Assembly (NCBI GenBank): GCA_012295275.1
Contig: CM022673.1
Location: forward strand, 2,113,605 to 2,177,604
Length of the DNA stretch: 64,000 bases
Source: Chrysomallon squamiferum
Taxonomy: Eukaryota > Mollusca > Gastropoda > Neomphalida > Peltospiridae
Direction of reading: 5' to 3'
Shown here: piece after piece, positions 40,593-53,538 of the stretch
Numbering within the stretch: the stretch's first letter is position 1
Layout: each line of letters starts with the position of its first letter
Position numbers and translations under genes: made by a program
Notes under the pieces: model-generated
What the model was told of the DNA's origin: nothing
Databases searched by the model: none
The model's input: only the letters and a program-made list of their open reading frames with translations

Positions 40593-40814
40593 TTAATCCA
40601 TTTGGCACATCTTCAAGACAAAAACCGCCAAAATCCACTCAAATGTCATTGTGAAAAAGAATAGAAGAAAGAAATAAAAAAAATTCCCCGGTAGCCTACA
40701 TAGCTTTTTTTTTTTTATTACTTGACAGCTCTCATAATGACGATCTGAAAAGCGGACACGTTTTGAACGGACACGTCTGTAAAATCTAAAATCTTCTTCA
40801 AACGTCTCTAACAT
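40593..40814 (-). CDS. Possible 73-codon upstream ORF in the 5' leader of the KIAA1549-like gene
   Basis: An ATG at 40812-40814 opens a frame ending at 40593, about 80 bases before the main ATG, on the same strand. It begins MLETFEEDFRFYRRVRSKRV and ends with a hydrophobic part. It lies between the CpG-rich putative promoter and the signal-peptide exon, so it is probably within the 5' UTR. No family is recognised. It may be an upstream ORF that lowers translation, or a chance ORF if transcription starts closer to 40509. Confidence 0.3.
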   Translation of the reverse strand: MLETFEEDFRFYRRVRSKRVRFSDRHYESCQVIKKKKLCRLPGNFFYFFLLFFFTMTFEWILAVFVLKMCQMD

Positions 40815-41280
40815 TTTCTAGTCACATCTCTCGCTCTCGTTAAAAGTCTGTTGCCAGGCGCTGTAAGCCTGGAACCTCGAGAAAAGTTTTCAAACCCAAC
40901 AGACACATTCTCGAAGCAGCAGACGACGCAATCCCGCACCGCGATCGTTTCCCGTCGTAAATGAGAAGCGCCGGTAACGTTGCACCTTTTCCCGCCGTTC
41001 TGTTGTTTACACGTCTGCTCTGTGAAATTCGCGTTCCAAGACAGCTCGCTACACGACGAGTTCTGTTTGAAATTGAGTTTGAGACAGCAAGTATCGACGT
41101 CTGCCGGTTATAACAGCGTGCATTTTTACCTGCCAGAAATCTCGTATACTAATAAGAATAATGAAAATCGACTGAATTATATGGCAATAATAATCGATCG
41201 TAAACCTTCGCGCTCCACCTTTAAACAGACGTCGCTTGAGTTTATTGATGCGTAACAGTGCGTTGGTTACGACTCAGATT
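40815..41280. promoter_or_regulatory. CpG-rich putative promoter of the KIAA1549-like gene
   Basis: Compared with its surroundings this stretch is rich in CpG and balanced in composition (for example around 40915-40975 and 41085-41110). It lies immediately upstream of the minus-strand signal-peptide exon and its leader. It ends abruptly in (AAAT)n and (AAT)n repeats from ~41340. A 91-codon plus-strand frame (40980-41255) starts with TTG, not ATG, and is not supported as a gene. Confidence 0.5.
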
Positions 41281-41364
41281 TAACAAAAGATGCAAGTCGT
41301 TATAGATAAACACAGTGGAATACTGCTTTAAGCGATAAAATAAATAAATAAATAAATAAAATGA

Positions 41365-41397
<33 letters not shown>

Positions 41398-41878
41398 ATA
41401 AAATTAAAATAAAATAAAATTAATAAAACTAAATAAATAAAAAAATAAATAAATAAAATGAAATAATAATAATAATAATAATAATAATACAAAATAAAAT
41501 TAAAATTAAATAAAATTAATAAAAATAAATATAAAAATAAATAAAAATTTAAATAAAAATTAAATATAAGGAAAACTTTTAAAAAAATAGAATAAAATAA
41601 ATTTTAGTTCGTTTATAGGTATCAGATTCAAGTACGGCTATTACGGACATGTATTCGACATGTAATGTTGCCTTTGTGTTTTAAATGACAAATAGCAAGT
41701 TATAAAGAACAAAGAAAAACTTTGGAACATCAGTATGTCTGGGATGACCAAAACAACAGTGTCCAAAAGGCCAAGAGATTATTCTGTGTTCTGATGATTA
41801 TCAGTTTATCAGTGGAAATAATCAACAAGTTCTGCTGCTTTTTTTATATTTTTTAATTTTTTAATTTTAATGTATTAA

Positions 41879-41914
<36 letters not shown>

Positions 41915-44900
41915 ATATTTTCTTCATCATTAGGTTCATTTTTTCACATTCGTTATATCTGTTTTCTTTTTCTTTCCATTTTTCTGTTTTTCTTGTATTC
42001 TTTTTTCTTTTCTTATAATCTTTATAATGAAGCTCCACCATAAAGTACAGTTTTTTAAAGTTAAACTGACACCCTTGAGACACTCACTTTTTCTCTCTCA
42101 GTTCTTGGAAAAGTCCTAATTACTGTATCTGTGTTTTATCACTGTTCTTGCATAATTCTGGTAATTTCATCTGCACATGTCATTCTGTTCTGAAGGTCCA
42201 ACATGCTTAGTGTTTTACATATGTATAGAATGTGTCTGTCTCAGTCTCTGTGCATTTGAATGTTTTAAACACAATCTCATTGCATACATGTGTACATATA
42301 TACACACATATGTATATATGTATATGTTTACATGTGTGTGTATGTGTTTGTGTGGGTGTGTGTACATACACATACATATATATAAATGTGTGTGTGTATG
42401 TATATGTATGATATAGTGAAGAAAGGTCTATCCATGTCATTATCATATAGCAGATGACATTTTTTCTTTCTTATCTGTTTCTTATTATTATTAAGTTGTA
42501 ATTTTAATTAATTTCATGTATGGCATAAATTCAAATAGTGTTTATTTGTTTCCATTACATTTTTACTAGTTTCTGTTTGTTTCCATTACATTTTTACTAG
42601 TTTCTATTTGTTTCCATTACATTTATACTAGTTTCTACTTGTTTCCATTACATTTGTACTAGTTTCTACACATTTCCATTACATTTGTACTGGTTTCTAT
42701 TTGTTTCTATTACATTTTTACTAGTTTATATTTGTTTCCATTACATTTATACTAGTTTCTACTTGTTTCCATTACATTTGTACAAGTTTCTACACTTTTC
42801 CATTACATTTGTACTAGTTTCTACACTTTTCCATTACATTTATACTAGTTTCAACTTGTTTCCATTACATTTGTACTGGTTTCTGCTTGTTTCCATTACA
42901 TTTTTACTAGTTTCTACTGTTCCATTACTTACTGGTTTCCATTACATTTGTATTACATTTTTTACTAGTTTATATTTTTTCCATTACATTTATACTAGTT
43001 TCTACTTGTTTCCATTACATTTGTACTAGTTTCTACACTTTTCCATTACATTTGTACTAGTTTCTACACTTTTCCATTACATTTATACTAGTTTCTACTT
43101 GTTTCCATTAAATTTGTACTAGTTTCTACTTGTTTCCATTACATTTTTACTAGTTTCTATTTGTTTCCATTACATTTTTACTAGTTTCTATTTGTTTCCA
43201 TTACATTTATACTAGTTTCTACTTGTTTCCATTACATTTGTACTAGTTTTTTTTTTTTCATTACATTTGTACTAGTTTCTACACTTTTCCATTACATTTA
43301 TACTAGTTTCAACTTGTTTCCATTACATTTGTACTGGTTTCTACTTGTTTCCATTACAATTTTACTAGTTTCTACTTGTTTCCATTACATTTTTGATTTC
43401 TTTGAGATAAGTTTCACTTCACTTGATCTCAACAGTAACAAAAATCTGGATAAAAGTTTGACAATGTAAAAGCATAATCAACAACAACAACAACAAAAAT
43501 CCTTTTCATTCATGCTACAGTAATGGAACAACGAATAACAGTAAGTAACTAAAATAAAGCTTTATTTCATAAATAATTTCAACAAGCAGAACTGAACATT
43601 AAACTGTGGTTGCACTGTTCACTCAAATATTAAAAGTAAAAACAGTTGAACTGGATGAAATGTCTGTACATATGATTATGTCATTCTAAGTGCATCTCTT
43701 AATAAAAGTTATCACAATCAAGTGAGGTCATCACTGCTAATAATAAAAATATATATATTTAGATAAACGTAGGAAACAGAGAGAGTCAGACAGACAGACA
43801 GACAGTCTAGAAAAGAAAAAGAGGTAAAGCAGACTAAGTGAGACAGAGAGGTTGAATGAAAAAGGGAGGAAGTGAAAGAAGGAGGAAATAAAGAAGGGGA
43901 GAAATAAAAGAATATAGAGAGAGATGGAGGGAATAAAGGATATTTGAAAAAAAGAGGGGTGAAATGAACAATTGAAATAGCAAAGAGAAAGAATAAGGAA
44001 TAGGATGTACTGAGGATGGAAGGAATAACAGACAAACTGAATGAGGATGTTATGCAAGCAACTGAGAGAAACAGAGAGTGTACAGAAATGGAGAAACAGA
44101 TAAATGGACAGCAATGACAATGGGATAAAGAGTTAGATAGAGAGAAAAGAAGAGAAAGAAAGGCATGAGTGAGAGAAAGAGACAGAAACAGAGGCACAGT
44201 GGGAGAATACAGAGAGTGAAACAGAGGAATAGCAGGACTGAGAGACAGACATGTGCAATGAAAACAGAATACTAGAGAAAATATATTTTTATTTTAATTA
44301 AACAACAACAATATCCTAATGAATTGAAGCCAGACAAAACATCTGTTATTACATTAGTCACTGGTTTCACAAAGGCTGTAAAAGGCTAATTAAATGGGTT
44401 TTTTCAGATTTACCTAATTTATCATTTCTTGTGTGAGACAAGGTTTTAGTGTAGATTGCAGATAATTTATGAAAATTACAAAAAATAAAACATAAATAAA
44501 GTTAAAATATTAAAATTAAATTAACAAAAATTAACCTTAATAAAATAAAATTAAAGTAAACAAATAAAGTAACTCATTCAGAAATGGTTAAATACTGGCA
44601 AAAATAATATTGTGCTAAAACAGACAAACAAACAAATCAGTTAATAATCATGAACATTTACATTATAAAAAAAAAATAAACAAATAAAAATGTAAAAAAG
44701 AACAAATGTACCAATAAAAAGAAAAAGAGATGAACATTTATCCAAATGACGAAATATTTAAATGTATTTAAATAAACAAACTGTTGAAAACATTCTTATT
44801 ACATTTAGTTATCAATAAATCTTATTTCATGAATATCTCTACTTCATTTTGTATTATTTATGTTTAAATTAAGTTTATAGAGGCTTTAAAGATTCAGTAA

Positions 44901-45895
44901 AATTATCAAATTTGCCATTTTGGAAGCAACATATCTAATTATTATTTCAAATTTTCTGTCACTCTGACAAACTGCAAGTATTTGCTGTAACTGTGTAAAT
45001 TAATGCAGTAACTGTATAAGGCACACATTTGATTTAAAACTTCTTCCTCTTCCTTATAACACACACACAAATATATATACAATTAATTTTAAATATTAAT
45101 AACACAATTGTTAATATATATATAAAAAAATAGTGTTAATAACCAATATAACTTGTAAACATTTTGAGACACATTTGTCACATATATTACTTTACTGTAA
45201 ACAAATATCACATATATAATAATCTGGCTGTTAGCATACAAGGAGAGAAAAAAAATGCCACTCACACATAGCAATGTAGTTTTTTTTACAAAATTTAAGA
45301 TTAATATGTAGACACATACAATATATTCTATTTTGATGATATTCTTCATATTCATCTAAAAATATTTAAAAACAAATATTTTTATAACAACCCTGTAATA
45401 AGGCCATTCAAATTTATATTGTTTGAGTGATTTCAAGTATACACTAAGTAGTTAATACAAATAGTGCTTTGCTAGACTGAAATTTAAAGTCTGATAACAA
45501 TAAGTAAATGAATAAAGAAAGAAAGAAGGAAAAAAAGAAAAAAGAAAGAAAGAAGAAAAGTAAGAAGGAAAAAAGAAAAATAGAGAAATATATAATTAGA
45601 GAGAGACAGACAGACAGATAGACAGAGGGAGAGACAGACAGAAACAGCAAAAATACATTCCTTGTATATAGTGATGATAATAATAATAATAAACATGTGA
45701 AAAAGACTATAAATACAAACGGCCTCGTATAAAATTGCACTAGCATAAAAGCAAATCAAACTGACTAATCATAAAGTGGTTTATAGCTTAAAATATACTA
45801 AGTGGTTTACATTATTATGTGTAAATTAATAAATCTTTTCTTCTAATATTTCACCTATAGAATAAATATATAACAATAATAATAATAATAATAAC

Positions 45896-45940
<45 letters not shown>

Positions 45941-46196
45941 CAATCATAATAATTAAATAAATAAATGTAAATGAATAAACAAAATATAATAAAATAAAAT
46001 AAACTAATAAATAAATATATGAATTAATTAATTTAAAATAAAATAAATTAAACTGTCATATGCACACTTTATTACAAAAAAAAATGTTTAAATTATTTTT
46101 ACTTTTCTTCTTGTTGTGGCCCTCAGAAGCTTTCTTAGTATGTTACTTTGACTAAGGGAGATAACTCTAATACAAAAAGTTCTTATTTTGAATGTA
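41281..46196. other. Intergenic region between the KIAA1549-like and FAM221A-like genes
   Basis: The region contains (AAAT)n/(AAT)n near 41.34-41.57 kb, a ~30-base poly(A) at ~41880-41911, (TG)n/(TATG)n near 42.3-42.4 kb, a 31-bp minisatellite at 42.54-43.40 kb, a purine-rich GAGA/GGAA tract at 43.77-44.24 kb, A-rich DNA to 45.1 kb, another GAAA/GACA tract at 45.50-45.65 kb and (AAT)n at 45.88-45.94 kb. No coding exon is supportable. Confidence 0.6.
42540..43395. repeat. 31-bp minisatellite, about 27 units
   Basis: The unit is tttctacttgtttccattac + atttgtactag (31 bp). Variants differ at the word after tttcta (cttg, cact, tttg) and at attt[g/t/a]tacta. Pairs of adjacent variants recur, pointing to higher-order duplication. 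It is intergenic and has no spacer diversity. Confidence 0.93.
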
Positions 46197-46202
46197 TTTA
46201 TT
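46068..46202 (-). promoter_or_regulatory. Candidate polyadenylation signals of the FAM221A-like gene
   Basis: On the minus strand AATAAA occurs at 46197-46202, only 18 bases after the stop codon, and again at 46068-46073, about 150 bases after it. The second gives a more usual 3' UTR length. In DNA this AT-rich the hexamer alone is weak evidence. Confidence 0.35.
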
Positions 46203-46219
46203 TGCTAGTGGACGGCTTT

Positions 46220-46319
46220 TCAGGACGGCTTGATTTGCTTCCTCTGTCCAGTTCTTAAATTGGAACCAACCTGAACTCTCTTTGCTTCTCGTTCTGCCTT
46301 CAGCTAAAATAAAATAACA

Positions 46320-46359
<40 letters not shown>

Positions 46360-47445
46360 CTTCAAATGACATAAATACATGTATAATGCTGGTAAATATT
46401 TTTGTCACTAGTAACTTGGATGTATGTGTACATATTAATATAAGTGTTGTACTATGCATGGGTCTAATTATTGCCTGCATGCACTGTTTTAACAGTCATC
46501 ATATTTCTCATTGACATGATGCAGTAATATGAAATATTTAATGCTGAAGTTATGTTGAAGATGCCACTCTAAGATCTGCCTACATTAGAAATGTGTGTCT
46601 ATTCTTTCTTAGAGAATGAATAAGAGATATATCAGCATCAAACACAGCTATCTTTTCTCTTTTTTTTTTTCTTGATTAATAATTTCTAATAATTATAATG
46701 TAGATATGATAAGCTGTATTACTCTTAAAAAGAAATGAATACTTTATCAAAGATAGTGCAGTGTTCTTTCCTTGTTGCATTGTGCATTTAAAAGACAATA
46801 CACAAACATACACATGAACACTCACACTTACAAACACACATGCATTCATGTACTTACATACACACTAACAGATACACAAACATACAGATAAACAAACACA
46901 TAAACACATCTGAATGAAATTATGAATAAATGAGTGAATTAATTAAAGGGCTATTTAACTCTGAACTACTAACAGTTCTTAAAGCAGACATTTTGGTTCA
47001 GGTATACATTTAAATAGGTTAACTTGGTATTAATAACAAACAGTTTTCTGCTACATTTAAACTGGCCAACTCTGTTCCTTGGTATTAACAATAAATATTT
47101 AAAAAAAAAAAACTTACTCTCTTTTGGTATTAACAATAAATATTTAAAAAAGAACTTACTCTCTCTTGGTATCGGCGCTCGTAGAATGCCATGTCATCTT
47201 CTCCTGGGCGTTTCATGGCTGACACTCTCTCTGTGATGTCATTCAAAGAGTTTATCGTCTGGACCAGACAGGCCTGTGTGAAGCAGAAACCAATCTGGTA
47301 TACTCATTTATACAAGATGTGTTTTTACAATATTCTTTATACGTACGTGTTTGTTTGTTTTGGTATGCAGGTATATTTTGTATGTTTCAATATAATAATA
47401 TGTATGTCAGTATATCTTTGTGTGTGACTGTTAGTGTGTGTTTGT

Positions 47446-47476
<31 letters not shown>

Positions 47477-47588
47477 TGTGTGTGTGTGTGTGTGAATATG
47501 TGGGTGTGAGAATATGTGGGTGTGTAGGTTTGTGTGACTGAGTGTGTGAAAGTGTGTGCATTAGTGTGTATGTGTATCAGTGTTTGTT

Positions 47589-47675
<87 letters not shown>

Positions 47676-49062
47676 GTATAATAACAGCAATGATATTAAC
47701 AGCTGCTGAGTGAAATACTGTTAAAATGAGACAAAATCTAACAGATACAAACCGATTCCTTGTTTAGCAATTGTGTGAGCCTTGATAGCCCGCACATTAG
47801 CTCGGAGAAAAGGGTTGTCATTCGATGTTATCTCCTGGTTTAGAAACTCTTCACTAGGGGCACCTGTCAATCATTAGAAAAAATACTACTTTATATACAA
47901 CTGATCACAGCAAAAGTTAACTAAAGATTACTAAGGAATGAATAGTTTTACACATGCAATTACAATAGTTGTAATATTATTTCAAAAATGCACTGGTTGT
48001 GTTCTACTTGTTGATATTATTAATTTATTATTATTATTATTATTATTATTATCATTATTTATTTATTTATTTATTTATTATTATTTATGTATTTTATTAT
48101 ATATATTATTACTATTATTTATATATTATTATTTATACAATTATTACAGTTGTTGTTGTTGTTATTTTATTAATTCTTTTTCTTAAAATTTATTATTACT
48201 ATTAGTGTAGTTTTTATCACTATAAACATTTTAATTTTAAAAATGTTTATTATCATTATGTTTGTTTTTTTTTTTTATTTTTTTATTACTATTATTTTAT
48301 TACTATTACTATTACTGTCAGTTGTTATTTTTGTTAGCACTAATATTACTATTATTATTATTACTGTTGTTGACATTAATACTGATTTTCCGTGACAATA
48401 TATTTCTTTTATTCATACTCAAAACTAGACCTGTATCCTGTAATGATCTTGGTGACAAAAGCATTTCTCTAAGACCACAATTACCCTGCCAAGATTAGAT
48501 TAGTATGTATCCCTGTTAACATCTTTGTAAACTGAATTCATTAACATAATTATCTTAACATAAGGACTGTGACTGATATGTCTCTCCTTTCAAACAACAT
48601 ACTTTTTTCCTTAACTTACATTTGTTAGCCAATCAGGGAAATGAAAATAATTAATCAGCCACATTATCACAATTATTTGAATTTATGTTATTTTATGCTA
48701 CAACAACAGCTGTGTTTTCTACATGTATATATATATATATATATATAAATGATGAGGAGGATAAAGTATTAGTTTTCTTTCTTTTCAGAGCCTACCTTGA
48801 CCACTTGGATCAAGTCGCATGTACCCCTCAGCTAGAGAGGAGAAACCTGTTAAGCCACCCATGGCAGCATAGGGTGTGGCCTGGCCCACGGGGTGCCCCC
48901 GAGCCTCTCTCTCTTCAGCTGTCTCCACGATCATAGTGTGATCGTAAACTGGAGATCCACAGCCGCACGTGAATGAACTGCGGAAACCAGTGCATTTTGT
49001 ACAGCCAGCTGCAAAATTAGACACAAAGAGTGTAATTTATTTATTTATTTATTTATTTAGTT

Positions 49063-49097
<35 letters not shown>

Positions 49098-49632
49098 ATT
49101 AGTTAGTTTTAATTTTATTTTCATCTATCATATTTATTTATTTATTCCAAAATTCAGCAGTTATTTTTTACAAATATATTTTTTATCCATATATCTCCAA
49201 TCAGAATAACACACAATCAGAATATAAAAAAATTTATTCTTATTTCTTTTTTTTTTAAAAATTCAGTTTGGTTACAAATAATTATCCTGCAAAATCAGAA
49301 TACAGAAAAGAAGAAAAAAAAAAAAAAAGAAATGGAAGAATGAATTAAAACTTAACCTTTTTTACAAAGAAATGGTTCGACTTCTGCATGTTCGTCTGCT
49401 GTGTGTTTGCAGTGACATCTGATTGGCTGTCCCCCATTCATCGGCATGTATTTGTAGGTCCGACATCGGCAGCCTTTCACGCGACACGGAAGTAAAATTG
49501 GACGCTCGGATGGAATCACCTCGAAGTCAGTTTTGTGCTGCTTGTACCTGAAGAAAGACTAAGTAGTGAGGGACTGACCGAGGGAGAGAGGAAGAAAGAC
49601 AGAGAGACAGAGAGAGAGAGAGAGACAGAGCA

Positions 49633-49725
<93 letters not shown>

Positions 49726-50231
49726 TTCAAATAGATACAGAAAGACAAAGAGAGAAATATAGAAAGAGAGAGAGTCATACAGACTGATAGAGACAGAGAG
49801 AGAAAGAGAGGAAGAGAGAGTAACAAACACACAGAAAGACAGACAGTAATGATTGAGTGAGAGAGACAGGTAGAAAGAAAAGAACTCAGTAATGAGTGAG
49901 TGACAAACTGATGCTGCTTGCTAGCTTTCAGAATATTGCTGAAATCCTGAAGTAGCTGTTTATAATAATTTTGTATTGAAAAAATTAACAATTACAATAA
50001 CCAAAAAATCACAGGCACAAGATGATGTCCATCAGATGATATACAGAAACACAGGGATGAATGCATGTGTCTGATTCATATAAACTCAGTGTTCTCTAAC
50101 ATCTAGAATTACTGGTATTTACAAGTCAAGATGTACCTGTGTTTGCAGAAACACAGAGTTTCAGGTCCAATCAGCTTGCAGTCCATGCCACTGGGAGCTG
50201 TCCAAGAGGTGAAGAGTCGATTTTTGATTCG

Positions 50232-50283
<52 letters not shown>

Positions 50284-51066
50284 TTAATATTAATAAGAAG
50301 AAGAAGAAGAAGAATGATAATAATTATTTTCATCATAATTGTAATAAATAAATAAATCAGTTAGATCAGCTGTTCTCAAAAATATTGAGGTATTGTTCTT
50401 GATCAAAAAATTTGTTCTCTTTAATAAAATCTTGCCAGGACATTAAGAAATATCAGGGGATTTGTTAACAGATGTCAGACAAGAAGCTGTATAAGAAAAC
50501 AAATAGCATATGTATTAAAAAGTATAATTTTTGCTTTTTTACTTTACTTTACTTTACTTTATTTATTTTATTTTTATTTTTTTATTTGTTGTTGTTTTGT
50601 TTTGTTTTGTTTTTTTTTTTTTTATTTACTTATTTCTTCCTTTAAATCTTAATTATTCATGAAATATAACAATGAAAGATTATAAATTAAGAAATATCTG
50701 GTCACTGTCATATTTCTATATTAGAGCAGATTGACTTTACTATGCAAGTAAAATTATTTTATTTATTTTTTATTTTTTTATTTTTCTTTGTAGAATCTGC
50801 TGCACACCTCAAGGTCATGAAATAGTGTAAGCAGGTTCTCTCTTGTACAAAAAAGCCCAATATAATATTGGATAATTAACAACTGTTAATAATGTACTAT
50901 TTACTCATTCATCCTCAACATACCATCGGTAGGACTTTTTTCTTGTATTCTTTATATTGTTCTGGGGTGAACAAAACACCTCCATCATCTTCACCAACAA
51001 TCCTGAAAAATATATGATTTTATATCAGTATTCAGTTTTATTCTATTATTATTATTATTTATTTGT

Positions 51067-51144
<78 letters not shown>

Positions 51145-51509
51145 GTATTTATTAATTTATATATTAATTTATTTATTTTTCAATGACCTATATTAGTGCA
51201 TGGTTGCTATGAGGAATATAAACTTCATTTTAAATTTTCTCTTATGTTTATAAATATAAATAGCATTACTGACTTACAATTATATTTAACTTACATTAAA
51301 AAAAATATATAATAATAATAATCATTTTAAAAATACAAAAATAAAATTCCATATACCCTAGCTTCGAGGTATGTCGATTGGACAAGTTTTAAAATTAATA
51401 TTATTATACTATTTGTATTAACAATTAAAAATTACCTTTTATATTCCAAGTATTCGTCTATGGACGCTGCTGCAGTTTTATCTAACTTAATTGAATATTG
51501 GTCGGACAT
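46220..51509 (-). CDS. FAM221A: FAM221A homologue, eight exons
   Basis: Exons: 51436-51509 (ATG at 51507-51509), 50924-51002, 50137-50231, 49357-49547, 48796-49008, 47796-47863 (3' end uncertain), 47160-47273 and 46220-46303 (TGA at 46220-46222). With the phase-0 donor at 47796 the protein is about 305 residues, close to the vertebrate FAM221A length of about 300. It starts MSDQYSIKLDKTAAASIDEY; next come IVGEDDGGVLFTPEQYKEYK, a Cys/His-rich centre, and PYAAMGGLTGFSSLAEGYMR, all highly characteristic of FAM221 (DUF4475). Three ten-residue C-x-C-x6-H boxes occur at residues 78-87, 127-136 and 161-170, suggesting metal binding. The tail has RPGEDDMAFYERRYQER. The biochemical role of the family is not established. 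Downstream, AATAAA (minus strand) occurs at 46197-46202 and 46068-46073. Confidence 0.93.
47591..47669. repeat. (CT)n microsatellite
   Basis: An uninterrupted CT run of about 78 bases, just after a (GT)n-rich stretch (47.44-47.58 kb), inside the FAM221A-like intron 6. Confidence 0.95.
47757..47863 (-). CDS. FAM221A: FAM221A-like exon 6, 3' splice junction unresolved
   Basis: The acceptor aatgattgacag|GTGCCC is good and the frame reads PSEEFLNQEITSNDNPFLRA. The next exon requires a phase-0 join. The only phase-0 GT is a weak site after GCTAAT at 47796 (gtgcgg); an AAG|gctcac GC-type site 12 bases later is another option. The two other nearby GT sites (gtttgt, gtatct) give the wrong phase and an early stop. 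If unspliced, the frame runs to a stop about 125 bases past the acceptor, giving a short isoform. Confidence 0.6.
49600..49830. repeat. (GA)n microsatellite and GA-rich flank
   Basis: GA repeats, the longest run about 85 bases at ~49636-49722, lie directly upstream of the FAM221A-like exon 4 acceptor region. Confidence 0.93.
51066..51142. repeat. (GTT)n microsatellite
   Basis: About 25 GTT units in intron 1 of the FAM221A-like gene. Confidence 0.93.
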
Positions 51510-51863
51510 TTTGTTGCTGTGTAACAAAGGTTACAAAACAAATTAAATTAGTATTTGCATTTCACAAGAAATTAACAAAAATTGTTTACATTGGTACCGC
51601 ACCAACGGAATGTGTATTTTTGAAACAGGAGAACGAACAAGGGCCGCAATGCACGTCGAGTGCAAAATATCTATTCAGGCGAGTCCTGTGTTAAGTATAT
51701 TAACATACTATCATCATCATCATACTTATCATCATAATGATTTTAAGCATATCTGAGAACAAATAATAGAAGAAAAAACCAACAAATGAATAATACGACC
51801 GATTTATTATTATCATCATTGTTGTTATTGTTATTTTGTTGTTTTTTGTTGTTGTTGTTGTTG

Positions 51864-51915
<52 letters not shown>

Positions 51916-52079
51916 CATCATTTGCATTTTATCGCATAATAAACGTTTCTTCTTTTCTTATTAATTTTAATTTACACTATCATTTTATTTTATTGCTCAG
52001 TAATTTTTATTTCACATTAAATTAATGCATGCACGCTTAAAATGATAAAAGGATAAAGGACATAGTGTATAACAAAAAA

Positions 52080-52151
<72 letters not shown>

Positions 52152-52671
52152 TAAAATATGTTATAATCAAATAAATAGCATTCACAAACACCATGGTATT
52201 AATGCACCTTAAGTGAACGAATCTCTAAGCAATTTCCTTTTCAGAAGAAAAACACGCAGTCCCGCTGACCTTGCAAAACTGAAGGTGAATCACAAATTAA
52301 ATTCAATAATTTCTTCACCATTTCATTATTCCGTTAATGAAATGAGGTGATTTCGCGTCTTTCTTACGCAGTCTGATTGTATCGCAACTGGGAGAGGCGA
52401 AAAACAGGATTATTTCCACTTGAAGAAATCTGAACAGCAAACGTTTTCTTTTCTCTTGCTTTGTCTTAGACTTACTCTCTTTCTGTCTCTCCGTCTTTCT
52501 CTCTGTTTCTTTGCTATTTTTTTATTCTCTCTCTCTCCCTCTCTTTGTCTATTATTTCTTTGTCTTTCTCTCTGTCTCTGTCCGTCCACATCTCTTTTTC
52601 TCGCTGTTATCTGTTAGACTTTCATTCTCCGTGTATCACTGTACATTTTCTTTCATCGTTCTGTAATATTT

Positions 52672-52995
<324 letters not shown>

Positions 52996-53108
52996 CATAC
53001 ATAAATATTAGTTGACAGTTAAATAAAACAGCATTTCCTTTCATCAACATATGATAATCGAATTTATTTATTTATTTGTTTGCATTTCACTAATTCTATT
53101 CATGTTAG

Positions 53109-53109
53109 A

Positions 53110-53170
<61 letters not shown>
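53109..53170. repeat. (ATT)n microsatellite
   Basis: About 20 ATT units. Confidence 0.93.
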
Positions 53171-53382
53171 TTGATCGAAACTATTTTAATTTCACTTACA
53201 AGTTGTCATGATATTGTTTTAATATAACGAAGTAAACTGATCATATTTTAAAATTCAGAGATCCTTCATTTCAGCTCTTTTTAAAAAATAAAAAAGTATC
53301 AAATATGCACCCTACAAACACGGCAGGAACGTGAAACACACGTGTGACCCAAAAAAACAACAGCTCGTTTTCACAACAAAAG

Positions 53383-53538
53383 TCACAGTAGTAAGTTCCA
53401 TACTGATTCTGTCGACATAGGCAACACTCTGACGATATCGTCTGCATTTTCTCTGAAGCTGAAAACCGGAGAAGTGCAGTGCACTGGTGTATTTTTCTCT
53501 GTCATAAATGACTGAAATGTGGATGATACTACTGACAT
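53383..53538 (-). CDS. Possible small exon or 51-codon ORF, unrecognised
   Basis: A good 3' splice acceptor, ctaattttcttacggtttcag, ends at 53540. It is followed at once by G and an ATG (53536-53538) opening a 51-codon frame to a TGA at 53383-53385. The peptide starts MSVVSSTFQSFMTEKNTPVH and ends SVWNLLL, with protein-like composition and no low complexity. The alternative frame from the same acceptor is open for more than 70 codons. No donor of good quality or partner exon was found. It may be a terminal exon, a small-protein gene or chance. Confidence 0.25.
   Translation of the reverse strand: MSVVSSTFQSFMTEKNTPVHCTSPVFSFRENADDIVRVLPMSTESVWNLLL

Noticed and set aside
40980-41255. 91-codon plus-strand ORF in the CpG-rich region
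   Set aside because: It starts with TTG, lacks an ATG near the beginning and lies in the putative promoter of the minus-strand gene.
42685-43029. 114-codon plus-strand ORF
   Set aside because: It is a reading of the 31-bp minisatellite, with no start context or splice site.
42540-43395. Regular repeats that could suggest a CRISPR array
   Set aside because: Units are directly contiguous without spacers, and the genome is eukaryotic.
49527-49991. 154-codon Ser/Leu-rich minus-strand ORF
   Set aside because: It reads through the (GA)n/(CT)n tract and overlaps FAM221A-like exon 4 in another frame.
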